A stretch of DNA of 64,000 nucleotides from Flagellimonas alvinocaridis (GTDB lineage: Bacteria > Bacteroidota > Bacteroidia > Flavobacteriales > Flavobacteriaceae), in the NCBI RefSeq assembly GCF_004916895.1, contig NZ_SNTZ01000011.1:22896-86895 (forward strand), given 5' to 3'. The notes below the pieces were generated by a model. That model made no database searches, was not told the origin of the DNA, and saw nothing but the letters and a program-made list of their open reading frames with translations. Positions 1 through 8,215 of the stretch are shown one piece after another; position 1 is the first letter of the stretch, and the number at the start of each line of letters is the position of its first letter. The position numbers were made by a program, and so were the translations under genes.

Positions 1-1424
1 GTCAAAAGTCCGTTCAGAGGCAACAACTCATAACCAACGATGTATCCGCCCAAATAGTCGGCAGGGATGTTGGCCACAAGTACAATAATGGTCACTGAAA
101 GTAAGGCGACAATCCACACATAGGCATCTTTTACCTTGTGTTTGGTGAAAATGCCAAAGGCAAAGAGGCCCAATAGAGGCCCGTAGGTATATCCCGCAAC
201 AGTCAAAAGGCTATCAATGACATTGCTGCTCAAGATGTACTTAAAGGCAATGATCACCAGTACCAACAAAATGCTCATGGCAATATGGGTTTGTTTCCTG
301 ACTTTCTTTTGTTCGGCCTCGGTTTTTTTCTCAACATTTAAAAAATCAACACAAAAGGAAGTGGTCAGCGAGGTAAGCGCACTATCGGCACTACTGTAGG
401 CGGCGGCAATAAGTCCCAGCATAAAGGTAACCGCAAGGGCAAGGCCCAACCCGCCGTTCAGTGCGATTTCAGGAAACAACAAATCCGTTTTTGGTGTACC
501 GTCCATAAGCGGTATGGAAATGGACTCCCGTTGGGCATAAATAAAAAGAAGGGCCCCAAGAAGCAAGAACAGAATCTTGGCACCAACCAAAACAAAGGTG
601 AAGGATACCATATTCTTCTGGGCATCTTTCAAGGATTTACAGGTAAGGTTCTTCTGCATCATATCTTGATCCAATCCGGTCATGCAAATGGTCACGAACA
701 TGCCGCCTAAAAACGATTTGATGAAATGGTTGCGGTCCAGAAAATCATCCATTATTAGAATGTTGCTATAATCTTTAAGCTCATTGGATGCCAAAAATTC
801 ACCAAAGCTCCAGCCAAGGGCATCATTGATCAGCACTATGGAGAGGACAACGGCCGTGATCATAAAAAGTGTTTGTAATGTATCGGTCCAAACAATGGTT
901 TTAATACCGCCACGGTTGGTGTATAGCCAAATCAATAGAATTGAAATGGCAACGGTAAACTCAAACCGCACCCCAAGGTCATCAAAAACAAATTGTTGCA
1001 ATACTATGGCCACTAGGTACAATCGGAAAGAAGCTCCCAAAACCCTGGAGATAAAAAAGAAAAAAGCTCCCGTTTTATGGCTTACGGTACCAAAACGCTC
1101 CAATAAATACTCATAAATGGAAGTTAGATTAAGCTTGTAATAGAGGGGTAACAAAAGAAAAGCCACCACCAAATACCCGAAAATGTACCCAATAACTACC
1201 TGTAAATAGCTAAACTGGGTATCCGCCACCCAACCGGGAACCGAAATAAAAGTTACTCCAGACAACGAAGCCCCAACCATGCCAAAAGCAACCACATACC
1301 AAGGGGATTGTTTCCCTGCCTTGAAGAAATCTGCGTTGGAGTCATTTTTACCGGTAAAATAAGAGATTAGAATCAGCACCAAGAAATAGGCACCAATAAG
1401 AAGGAGAATTTGTGTGGCTGTCAT
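1..1424 (-). CDS. Sodium:solute symporter (SSS family), 3' end outside window
   Basis: Inner-membrane secondary transporter that uses a sodium gradient to import a small solute; the substrate cannot be read from sequence. About 474 residues are visible from an ATG at 1422-1424, in one open frame running off the left edge, so only the C-terminus is missing. The protein is almost entirely hydrophobic helices. Near residue 45 it carries [15 protein letters not shown], and further on [19 protein letters not shown], both typical of SSS core helices that bind sodium. It is divergent from recR with a 76-base gap. Family confidence is high; sialic acid, proline, sugar or other solutes remain possible. 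Confidence 0.9.
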   Translation of the reverse strand, partial: MTATQILLLIGAYFLVLILISYFTGKNDSNADFFKAGKQSPWYVVAFGMVGASLSGVTFISVPGWVADTQFSYLQVVIGYIFGYLVVAFLLLPLYYKLNLTSIYEYLLERFGTVSHKTGAFFFFISRVLGASFRLYLVAIVLQQFVFDDLGVRFEFTVAISILLIWLYTNRGGIKTIVWTDTLQTLFMITAVVLSIVLINDALGWSFGEFLASNELKDYSNILIMDDFLDRNHFIKSFLGGMFVTICMTGLDQDMMQKNLTCKSLKDAQKNMVSFTFVLVGAKILFLLLGALLFIYAQRESISIPLMDGTPKTDLLFPEIALNGGLGLALAVTFMLGLIAAAYSSADSALTSLTTSFCVDFLNVEKKTEAEQKKVRKQTHIAMSILLVLVIIAFKYILSSNVIDSLLTVAGYTYGPLLGLFAFGIFTKHKVKDAYVWIVALLSVTIIVLVANIPADYLGGYIVGYELLPLNGLL

Positions 1425-1476
1425 AAAGGTATTTTGATTTGCAAAGTACAAAAGTTAATTGGTAACGCTAAAATCG

Positions 1477-1484
1477 TAATTTTG
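1477..1484 (+). promoter_or_regulatory. recR -7 promoter element
   Basis: TAATTTTG matches the Bacteroidota -7 consensus TAnnTTTG and lies 16 bases before the recR ATG. A TTG at 1459-1461 could be the -33 element, but its 15-base spacing is short. Confidence 0.5.
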
Positions 1485-1500
1485 TTGGACATTTAAGGCT

Positions 1501-2121
1501 ATGGAATTTTCATCAAAGCTATTGGAAAATGCAGTTTACGAAGTGTCGCAATTGCCTGGTATTGGCAAACGAACGGCATTGCGTTTGGTTTTGCACCTGT
1601 TGAAACAACCTCTGGAAAGAACGGAACACTTGTCCAATGCCCTTTTAAAACTCAAGGGTGAGGTGAATTTTTGCAAGCAATGCCATAATATTTCGGACAC
1701 AGAACTTTGCGAGATATGCGCCAATCCCAAGAGGGATGAGTCCTTGGTATGTGTGGTGGAGGACATTAGGGACGTAATGGCCATTGAAAATACATCGCAA
1801 TACAACGGACTGTACCATGTTTTGGGAGGTAAAATTTCGCCTATGGAAGGTATTGGCCCCCAAGACCTGAACATTGTATCGTTGGTGAATCGGGTAAAAG
1901 AAGGCACCGTGAAAGAGCTCATTTTTGCATTGAGTTCCACCATGGAAGGTGATACTACCAATTTTTATATCTACCGACAGTTGGAAGGTTTGGAAGTGAC
2001 TACCTCCACTATAGCTCGGGGAATTTCGGTTGGGGATGAATTGGAATATGCAGATGAGGTAACTTTGGGAAGAAGTATTTTAAACCGGGTTCCATTTGAA
2101 AGTTCCATGAAGACCACTTAG
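1501..2121 (+). CDS. recR: Recombination mediator protein RecR
   Basis: Works with RecO (and RecF) to load RecA on gapped single-stranded DNA in the cytoplasm. The 206 residues have the full family layout: helix-hairpin-helix PGIGKRTA at about 19-26, a four-cysteine zinc finger (Cys58, Cys61, Cys70, Cys73), then a Toprim domain opening with VVEDIRDV near 85-92. Length is normal for RecR. No Shine-Dalgarno is present, as usual for Bacteroidota. The gene stands alone between the divergent symporter and the E2 gene. Confidence 0.97.
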   Translation: MEFSSKLLENAVYEVSQLPGIGKRTALRLVLHLLKQPLERTEHLSNALLKLKGEVNFCKQCHNISDTELCEICANPKRDESLVCVVEDIRDVMAIENTSQYNGLYHVLGGKISPMEGIGPQDLNIVSLVNRVKEGTVKELIFALSSTMEGDTTNFYIYRQLEGLEVTTSTIARGISVGDELEYADEVTLGRSILNRVPFESSMKTT

Positions 2122-2214
2122 ATTCGATTAATTTATATGGTTAAATCAATAAAGAGTCGATTTCTTTAGTATTTTTGCAAAATATAAGTCAATATCACTT
2201 CGTTAAATAAGAAT

Positions 2215-3576
2215 ATGTCAAAATTTGAATTGAAATTACCGCAGATGGGAGAAAGTGTTGCAGAAGCAACATTGACCACTTGGCTCAAGGAGGTGGGCGA
2301 TACCATAGAAATGGACGAAGCCGTATTTGAAATTGCCACTGATAAGGTAGATTCAGAAGTGCCGAGTGAGGTGGAAGGTGTGTTGTTGGAAAAAAGATTT
2401 GAAGTAGATGACGTTATAAAAGTAGGCGAAGTTGTTGCCGTAATTCAAATAGAAGGAGAAGCAGAAGATAGTTTGGATACTGCAAACCCGGAAGAAAAAA
2501 CTGAAAAGGTTGAAACAGCAGAACCTGCGATTGCCTTGGAAAGTCAAATGGCCCAAGTAAAAGAGGCCGTGTCTTCCCCAGCTCCCGTTTTTTCAAGTTC
2601 AGACCGATTTTATTCGCCCTTGGTAAAAAACATAGCCAAAGAAGAAGGAGTTTCCATGGAAGAATTGGAGTCCATTATAGGAACCGGGAAAGAAGGACGG
2701 GTGACCAAGAATGACATCAAGGCCTTTTTAGAGAACCGTTCCAACAATGGTGGCCCCAAAACTGAACAAGCACCTGCAGCCGAACCAACCAAAACAGTGG
2801 AAGCACCTCCCAAAGTGGATAAAAGTGTTGCAGAAAAACCAAAGCCAACTCCAGTGCAAGCTGGTGCCGGTGATGAGATTATTCCCTTGACCCGAATGGG
2901 TAAACTTATAGCACAACATATGGTGGATAGTGTAGCCACATCTGCCCATGTGCAAAGTTTTGTTGAAGTGGATGTTACCAATGTGGTGAATTGGAGAAAC
3001 AAGGTAAAAAAGAGTTTTGAGGAACGCGAAGGCGAAAAACTCACCTTTACCCCAATTTTTATGGAAGCTGTGGCAGTTGCCTTGAAAAAATATCCTTTAA
3101 TGAACATTTCATTGGATGGGGACAAGGTCATTAAAAAGAAAAACATCAACCTTGGAATGGCAGCAGCCCTTCCTGATGGAAACTTGATCGTACCCGTAAT
3201 AAAAAATGCCGACCAACTTAATTTAGTGGGCATGGCCAAGACCGTGAACGATTTAGCCAATAGAGCGCGCAACAATCAGTTAAAACCGGATGAAATCAAA
3301 GATGGAACCTATACAGTAACCAATGTGGGGTCATTTGGAAGCGTTTTTGGAACGCCTATCATCAATCAGCCACAAGTTGGGATATTGGCTCTGGGGGCTA
3401 TTCGTAAGATTCCATCCGTAATTGAGACTGACCAAGGAGAATACATCGGCATCCGAAGTAAAATGTACCTGTCCCACAGTTATGATCACCGAGTGGTCAA
3501 TGGAGCTCTAGGAGGAATGTTCGTGAAAACGGTGGCCGATTATTTGGAAGCTTGGGATATAAATCGGGAAATCTAA
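2215..3576 (+). CDS. Dihydrolipoamide acyltransferase (E2) of a 2-oxoacid dehydrogenase complex
   Basis: E2 core enzyme that passes acyl groups from a lipoyl arm to CoA. The 453 residues hold an N-terminal lipoyl domain (about 1-75; lipoyl-lysine K44 within IATDKVDSEV), an Ala/Pro/Lys-rich linker, a peripheral-subunit-binding domain around 132-175, a second linker, and the catalytic domain ending in SYDHRVVNG, which holds the active-site histidine. It resembles branched-chain 2-oxoacid E2 proteins more than the pyruvate or 2-oxoglutarate types, but the substrate is inference. E1 and E3 genes are not adjacent. A -7 element TATTTTTG lies at 2170-2177, 37 bases before the ATG. Confidence 0.9.
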   Translation: MSKFELKLPQMGESVAEATLTTWLKEVGDTIEMDEAVFEIATDKVDSEVPSEVEGVLLEKRFEVDDVIKVGEVVAVIQIEGEAEDSLDTANPEEKTEKVETAEPAIALESQMAQVKEAVSSPAPVFSSSDRFYSPLVKNIAKEEGVSMEELESIIGTGKEGRVTKNDIKAFLENRSNNGGPKTEQAPAAEPTKTVEAPPKVDKSVAEKPKPTPVQAGAGDEIIPLTRMGKLIAQHMVDSVATSAHVQSFVEVDVTNVVNWRNKVKKSFEEREGEKLTFTPIFMEAVAVALKKYPLMNISLDGDKVIKKKNINLGMAAALPDGNLIVPVIKNADQLNLVGMAKTVNDLANRARNNQLKPDEIKDGTYTVTNVGSFGSVFGTPIINQPQVGILALGAIRKIPSVIETDQGEYIGIRSKMYLSHSYDHRVVNGALGGMFVKTVADYLEAWDINREI

Positions 3577-3637
3577 TCCAAAAGGAAGCATTTTCCTCTA
3601 AGATTCTTACTTTAGGGGTTCAATCATTTCAACTAGC

Positions 3638-4423
3638 ATGAAAATTTACACCCCCATTATCTGTGCTATGGCCATTGCGCTATTTTGCAATACAATTCTT
3701 GCGCAAGAATACGCCGCATATCAACAGGATTATTTCATAAAAAAAGGTGATAGTCTGCCTTATCGAATACTATTGCCAAAAGATTACGATGCATCAAAAA
3801 GCTACCCCCTACTCATTTTTTTACATGGTTCGGGAGAGCGTGGCAATGATAATAAAGCGCAGCTTATGCATGGCGCAAGTCTATTCTTGGAAAATCAGAA
3901 TAGGGATGCATATCAGTCAATAGTTGTGTTTCCACAATGCAGGGCCAATAGTTCTTGGGCCAGAATCGGGGTAGAAGGAGAATTTCCGAACCGGGAATTT
4001 GTGTTTTACAAAAAGTCTGAGCCTACCAAAGACATGCTCTTATTGGAAGGGCTCATAAAGCATCTCAAAAAAGACTACAGATTAAAACGGGACCAACTCT
4101 ATGTGGGAGGCTTATCCATGGGTGGCATGGGAACCTTTGAACTGGTACGGCGCAATCCTAGAATGTTCGCGGCTGCTTTTCCCATTTGCGGTGGAGCCAA
4201 CCCAGAAATCAGCAAGCGCCTTAAAAAGCTCGATTGGTGGGTGTTCCACGGTTCAGATGACAAAAGCGTTCCTGAAAAATATTCAGCTCAAATGGTGGAG
4301 GCCATGAAACAAAAAGGTATTAATGTAAAATATTCCGTTTATCCCGGAGTAGGGCATAACAGTTGGGACAATGCCTTTGCAGAGCCCGAGTTATTATCGT
4401 GGCTATTTTCTAAATCAAGATAA
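3638..4423 (+). CDS. Secreted alpha/beta hydrolase, esterase family
   Basis: Exported serine hydrolase of the carboxylesterase / feruloyl-esterase-like (prolyl oligopeptidase fold) group. A signal peptide ends near ILAQ (about residue 22). The nucleophile elbow is GGLSMGG, the oxyanion region is LIFLHGSGERG, the likely acid sits in HGSDDKSVP, and the histidine in PGVGHNSWDNAF. All three triad members are therefore visible in the 261 residues. It is likely periplasmic or outer-membrane associated. The substrate is unknown; related proteins act on acyl or feruloyl esters. It is followed after 9 bases by the exonuclease gene. Confidence 0.85.
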   Translation: MKIYTPIICAMAIALFCNTILAQEYAAYQQDYFIKKGDSLPYRILLPKDYDASKSYPLLIFLHGSGERGNDNKAQLMHGASLFLENQNRDAYQSIVVFPQCRANSSWARIGVEGEFPNREFVFYKKSEPTKDMLLLEGLIKHLKKDYRLKRDQLYVGGLSMGGMGTFELVRRNPRMFAAAFPICGGANPEISKRLKKLDWWVFHGSDDKSVPEKYSAQMVEAMKQKGINVKYSVYPGVGHNSWDNAFAEPELLSWLFSKSR

Positions 4424-4432
4424 AAAAAGTAC

Positions 4433-5209
4433 ATGGATTTAAAATTGACCAAGCCCATTTGTTTCTTCGACCTAGAAACTACAGGAACCAATGTGGCCAA
4501 GGATAGAATTGTTGAAATAGCCATCTTTAAAGTTTTTCCCAATGGCAATAAAGAGAGTAAGACCTGGTTGGTGAACCCAGAAATGCCCATTCCGGCGGAA
4601 GCTACGGCAATTCATGGCATATCCAATGAAAAAGTGGCCAATGAACCTACCTTCAAGCAGCTATCCAAAGAAATTTACAAGATGATAAAGGATAGCGACC
4701 TGGCGGGATATAACTCTGATCGGTTCGATATTCCATTACTGGCCGAAGAAATGTTGCGTGCCGAGGTGGATTTTGATATGAAAAGTATGGTTTCGGTGGA
4801 TGTGCAGACTATTTTCCATAAAATGGAGAAACGTACCTTGGAAGCAGCCTATAAGTTTTACTGTGACAAAAATCTGGATGATGCGCATAGTGCCGAAGCA
4901 GATACCATGGCAACCTATGAAGTATTGTTGGCGCAGTTGGATAGATATCCGGAATTGGAAAATAACGTAAAGAAACTGTCAGAGTTCACCACCAGAAAAC
5001 AGTCGTTGGATTTTGCAGGATTTATTGGTGTCAATGAAGATGATCAGCCTATTTTTGCCTTCGGAAAACACAAGGGAAAAACGGTGGATGAAATCATGGA
5101 AAAAGAACCTGGTTATTTTGGTTGGTTGTTGAACGCGGATTTTCCCCTATACACCAAAAAAGTGCTTACACAGATTAAATTGAGCAAGCTCAATAACAAG
5201 CTTTCCTAA
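4433..5209 (+). CDS. 3'-5' exonuclease, DnaQ-like (DEDDh) with C-terminal ExoX-like module
   Basis: Cytoplasmic exonuclease of the DNA polymerase III epsilon fold. ExoI motif FFDLETTG lies near the N-terminus, a middle motif is GYNSDRFDIPLL, and ExoIII is HSAEADTMATYEV (His plus Asp of DEDDh). After about residue 190 there is a second small module, PIFAFGKHKGKTVDEI...GYFGWLL, seen at the C-terminus of ExoX-like nucleases and many Bacteroidota epsilon-like proteins. Total length is 258 residues. It may be a repair or proofreading exonuclease; which one is not decidable here. Confidence 0.9.
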   Translation: MDLKLTKPICFFDLETTGTNVAKDRIVEIAIFKVFPNGNKESKTWLVNPEMPIPAEATAIHGISNEKVANEPTFKQLSKEIYKMIKDSDLAGYNSDRFDIPLLAEEMLRAEVDFDMKSMVSVDVQTIFHKMEKRTLEAAYKFYCDKNLDDAHSAEADTMATYEVLLAQLDRYPELENNVKKLSEFTTRKQSLDFAGFIGVNEDDQPIFAFGKHKGKTVDEIMEKEPGYFGWLLNADFPLYTKKVLTQIKLSKLNNKLS

Positions 5210-5234
5210 AAGTAGACCTCAAAAAATACACCCT

Positions 5235-5846
5235 ATGAAACTGATATGTATAGGCAGGAACTACGCTGCCCATATTGATGAACTCAAGAATGAACGGCCC
5301 ACTGAACCCGTGGTCTTCATTAAGCCAGATTCGGCCATACTGCCCAAAGAACAGGATTTTTACATTCCAGAGTTTTCCAATGATGTGCACCATGAGGTGG
5401 AAGTATTGGTAAAGATTAAAAAGGTGGGAAAGCACATTGCACCTCAGTTCGCCCATAAATATTATGATGAGATTGGCCTGGGAATAGATTTTACGGCTAG
5501 GGACCTTCAATCCAAATTAAAGGAGAAGGGACTACCATGGGAAAAAGCAAAGGGGTTTGATGGCTCTGCAGTAGTTGGAAGTTGGTTGCCAAAGTCCAAG
5601 TTCCAGAATGTAGATAATTTAACATTCTCCTTATCCAAGAATGGTGAAAAAGTACAGCAGGGAAACACCTCGTTGATGCTGTGGAAGATAGATGAATTGA
5701 TTGCCCACGTTTCTACATATTTTATGCTGAAGAAAGGTGATATTTTGTTTACAGGCACACCGGCAGGTGTTGGTAAAGTAAGTCCAAATGACTACCTTTC
5801 AGGGATGCTTGAAGGTGAACAACTATTTGAAATTAATGTAAGATAA
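5235..5846 (+). CDS. Fumarylacetoacetate hydrolase (FAH) family protein
   Basis: Metal-dependent hydrolase or decarboxylase acting on 2-oxo acids or acylpyruvates. The 203-residue single-domain form starts with KLICIGRNYAAHIDE. The metal-binding acidic residues appear as HHEVEVLVKI (the E-x-E pair) and the later IGLGIDFTARDLQ, and the end has LFTGTPAGVG, the conserved FAH turn. Its stop overlaps the next gene start as TAATG, so it is translationally coupled to the HPt protein and cinA. Candidates include acylpyruvase or oxaloacetate decarboxylase activity, as in the FAHD1 group. Confidence 0.88.
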   Translation: MKLICIGRNYAAHIDELKNERPTEPVVFIKPDSAILPKEQDFYIPEFSNDVHHEVEVLVKIKKVGKHIAPQFAHKYYDEIGLGIDFTARDLQSKLKEKGLPWEKAKGFDGSAVVGSWLPKSKFQNVDNLTFSLSKNGEKVQQGNTSLMLWKIDELIAHVSTYFMLKKGDILFTGTPAGVGKVSPNDYLSGMLEGEQLFEINVR

Positions 5847-6184
5847 TGATTTACAGCCTCGATAAAATAAATGAAATGGCAGAAGGAGACCAAGATTTCA
5901 TCACCTCTGTTATTTCTGTTTTTTTGGAAGAAGTTCCTGAAGATTTAGATGGTTTGGAAAAAGCCATAAAAGACAGGGATTATGAAAATGTATACAAATT
6001 GGCGCACAAGATAAAGCCCAACGTGGACATTTTGGGTATGGAGCAGACAAGGGCTAGAGCATTGGAAATTGAGACCTTGGGTAAGAATACTGGAAATTTT
6101 GACGAAATAGAGGAAAAATTTCCCTTGCTGAAAAAAGATGTACTTCAAGTAGTATCCGAACTCAAGAACGATTTTAACCTATAA
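5846..6184 (+). CDS. Histidine phosphotransfer (HPt) domain protein
   Basis: A 112-residue all-helical HPt domain that would carry a phosphoryl group between a hybrid histidine kinase and a response regulator. The phosphorylatable histidine is in KLAHKIKPN, followed by the usual downstream helix LGMEQTRARALEIE. No kinase or regulator is nearby, so its partners are elsewhere. It overlaps the FAH stop codon and abuts cinA (stop TAA immediately followed by ATG), suggesting one transcript. Confidence 0.88.
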   Translation: MIYSLDKINEMAEGDQDFITSVISVFLEEVPEDLDGLEKAIKDRDYENVYKLAHKIKPNVDILGMEQTRARALEIETLGKNTGNFDEIEEKFPLLKKDVLQVVSELKNDFNL

Positions 6185-7432
6185 ATGCAAGCAGAGATCA
6201 TCACCATTGGGGATGAAATCCTTATTGGGCAAGTTATTGATTCCAACTCCGCTTTCATAGCCAAGGAGCTTAACAAGATAGGTGTTTCCGTTTATCAGAT
6301 TACCTCTATACAAGATGATAGGGACCATATCTTAACCGCCTTGAAAGAAGCGGGTGAGCGGTCTTCAGTTATTATCATCACGGGTGGATTGGGACCAACC
6401 AAGGATGATATTACCAAGCATACCCTTTGCGATTTTTTTGGGGATGAGTTGGTTCAAGACGAAAAAGTCTTGCACCATATTGAAGTATTGTTCAAAAAGT
6501 ATATTTCCACACCAATATCCGATTTAAATAGAAAGCAAGCTTTGGTACCATCGCAGGCCACTGTATTGCACAATGCCTATGGAACAGCTCCGGGGCTATG
6601 GATGAAAAAGGATAAGGTGGTCTATGTATCCCTTCCGGGCGTTCCCATGGAAATGAAAAATTTGATGACAAGCTCGGTTCTGCCTATGATCATTGAGGAG
6701 TTTGACCGTCCTTTTATCTTGCACAGGACCATTTTAACGTATGGTCTTGGCGAAAGCGCCCTTGCTGAAAAGATAGAGGATTGGGAGGACAATCTTCCTG
6801 AATTCATCAAATTGGCGTATCTGCCCAATTTAGGTAAGGTAAGACTTCGACTTTCTGCAAAAGGAAGTGACAACGATGTCCTTAAATCTACCATGGATGC
6901 AGAAATTAAAAAACTTTATCCCCTAATTGGTGATATCATCTATGGAGAAGAGGAAGATGCTTCCGTGGAAGCTCAAATAGCATCCCTGTTGACCGAAAAG
7001 CAGTTGACCTTGGCTACGGCAGAAAGTTTTACAGGAGGTAGGATAGCTGAAGGAATCACCTCAATTCCTGGTGCATCCCAATACTTTAAGGGAAGTGTGG
7101 TAAGTTATGCCACGGAAACAAAAATTAAGTTGTTGGGCGTTCCAGAAGAACTGATCCAACAGTATTCTGTAGTAAGCGAGGAGGTTGCAGTGGCCATGGC
7201 CAAGAACGCCAAAACTATTTTAAATACGGATTTTGCCATTGCCACCACCGGGAATGCAGGCCCTACCAAGGGAGATTCAGATGCGGAGGTGGGAACTGTT
7301 TTTATTGCCATTAGCACACCAGAGCGTACTTTTGCGGAGAAATTCAGTATGGGAAACCATAGGGAACGTGTGGTGGAGAAGTCTGTGAACAAGGCTTTTG
7401 AACTATTATTGAAAGAAATTTTAAATTTCTGA
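6185..7432 (+). CDS. cinA: CinA family protein (competence/damage-inducible; NMN deamidase)
   Basis: Two-domain protein of 415 residues. The N-terminal molybdopterin-binding-like half begins [20 protein letters not shown], with [11 protein letters not shown]; the C-terminal PncC-like half contains [14 protein letters not shown] and [12 protein letters not shown]. In studied relatives the C-terminal domain deamidates nicotinamide mononucleotide to nicotinate mononucleotide (pyridine nucleotide salvage) and the N-terminal domain has pyrophosphatase activity. Length and both motif sets are normal. It directly abuts the HPt gene and is followed by the ribosomal protein cluster after a promoter. 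Confidence 0.95.
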   Translation: MQAEIITIGDEILIGQVIDSNSAFIAKELNKIGVSVYQITSIQDDRDHILTALKEAGERSSVIIITGGLGPTKDDITKHTLCDFFGDELVQDEKVLHHIEVLFKKYISTPISDLNRKQALVPSQATVLHNAYGTAPGLWMKKDKVVYVSLPGVPMEMKNLMTSSVLPMIIEEFDRPFILHRTILTYGLGESALAEKIEDWEDNLPEFIKLAYLPNLGKVRLRLSAKGSDNDVLKSTMDAEIKKLYPLIGDIIYGEEEDASVEAQIASLLTEKQLTLATAESFTGGRIAEGITSIPGASQYFKGSVVSYATETKIKLLGVPEELIQQYSVVSEEVAVAMAKNAKTILNTDFAIATTGNAGPTKGDSDAEVGTVFIAISTPERTFAEKFSMGNHRERVVEKSVNKAFELLLKEILNF

Positions 7433-7441
7433 AAAAGAATT

Positions 7442-7472
7442 TTGTACGTCCCATTAAAATGGTATAAATTTG
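7442..7472 (+). promoter_or_regulatory. Promoter of the bL28-bL33-DUF4295 cluster
   Basis: TTG at 7442-7444, a 20-base spacer and TAAATTTG at 7465-7472 match the Bacteroidota vegetative promoter TTG-N(17-23)-TAnnTTTG very well. Transcription would start around 7478, about 28 bases before the rpmB ATG. Confidence 0.75.
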
Positions 7473-7505
7473 CAGCCTCAATAAAATCACTCAAAAGTTC
7501 GGGAG

Positions 7506-7733
7506 ATGTCTAAAGTTTGTGAAGTTACAGGGAAGAAAGTGATGTTCGGGAACAACGTTTCCTTCTCCATCAATAAAACCAAGAGAAGATTCGATGTAAA
7601 TATTTCCAAAAAGAAATTTTACATTCCGGAAGAAGACCGCTGGGTAACCTTGAACGTTTCGTCCAGAGGATTGAAAATCATCAACAAGAGAGGAATCTCT
7701 GCCGTGTTGAAGGAAATCAATTCCAAAAAATAA
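7506..7733 (+). CDS. rpmB: 50S ribosomal protein bL28
   Basis: Structural protein of the large subunit. The 75 residues contain the family core SKVCEVTGKKVMFGNNVS at the start and RWVTLNVSSRGLKIINKRG in the second half, with high lysine/arginine content. It is the first gene of a small rightward cluster with bL33 and the DUF4295 protein, an arrangement common in Bacteroidota. Confidence 0.96.
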   Translation: MSKVCEVTGKKVMFGNNVSFSINKTKRRFDVNISKKKFYIPEEDRWVTLNVSSRGLKIINKRGISAVLKEINSKK

Positions 7734-7760
7734 GTAGTCTAAGATCTTAAGTACGATACA

Positions 7761-7943
7761 ATGGCAAAGAAAGGAAATAGGATTCAGGTAATTTTGGAGT
7801 GTACAGAACACAAAGAGTCTGGTATGCCAGGTACTTCAAGGTACATTACCACCAAGAACAAAAAGAATACGCCGGACAGGATGGAAATCAAAAAATTCAA
7901 TCCTATCCTTAAGCGCATGACCGTTCATAAAGAAATTAAATAA
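7761..7943 (+). CDS. rpmG: 50S ribosomal protein bL33
   Basis: Large-subunit protein of 60 residues. The core pattern [11 protein letters not shown]...[21 protein letters not shown] and the basic C-terminus are typical of bL33. Only one cysteine is present, so this is the zinc-free (C-minus) form. It follows rpmB by 27 bases. Confidence 0.95.
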   Translation: MAKKGNRIQVILECTEHKESGMPGTSRYITTKNKKNTPDRMEIKKFNPILKRMTVHKEIK

Positions 7944-7983
7944 TAGGTTCTTTAAAAGTAAGACCTAATAAATAATATAAGCC

Positions 7984-8136
7984 ATGGCAAAGAAAACAGT
8001 AGCAACCCTTCAATCATCATCAAAAAGATTGACCAAGGCCATTAAAATGGTTAAATCTCCAAAATCAGGAGCATATACTTTTGTAGAATCAGTTATGGCT
8101 CCAGAAATGGTCAACGATTGGTTGAACAAGCAATAA
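7984..8136 (+). CDS. DUF4295 family small basic protein, probable ribosome-associated protein
   Basis: A 50-residue protein from ATG 7984 to TAA 8134-8136, beginning MAKKTVATLQSSSKRLTKA and ending MVNDWLNKQ. It is lysine-rich and sits 40 bases after rpmG, before the cluster terminator. I recognise it as the DUF4295 family found with bL28/bL33 in Bacteroidota. A Bacteroidota-specific 50S protein has been reported in a Flavobacterium ribosome structure; that this is the same family is my recollection, not something the sequence shows. Confidence 0.85.
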   Translation: MAKKTVATLQSSSKRLTKAIKMVKSPKSGAYTFVESVMAPEMVNDWLNKQ

Positions 8137-8167
8137 GAATCGTTTTTCACGTTTCTTGAACAAAATT

Positions 8168-8195
8168 AAAAACCGCCTTTAAGGCGGTTTTTTTG
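8168..8195. terminator. Bidirectional intrinsic terminator
   Basis: AACCGCCTTTAAGGCGGTT hairpin followed by a T run on the plus strand and preceded by an A run, so it can serve both the ribosomal cluster and the convergent repeat-protein gene. Confidence 0.85.
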
Positions 8196-8215
8196 TGCGT
8201 TTTTATTATCGGTAA

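Noticed and set aside
2610..3275. A 221-codon minus-strand frame opposite the E2 gene.
   Set aside because: It lies wholly within the E2 coding region, with skewed composition and no domain; explained by codon bias of the real gene.
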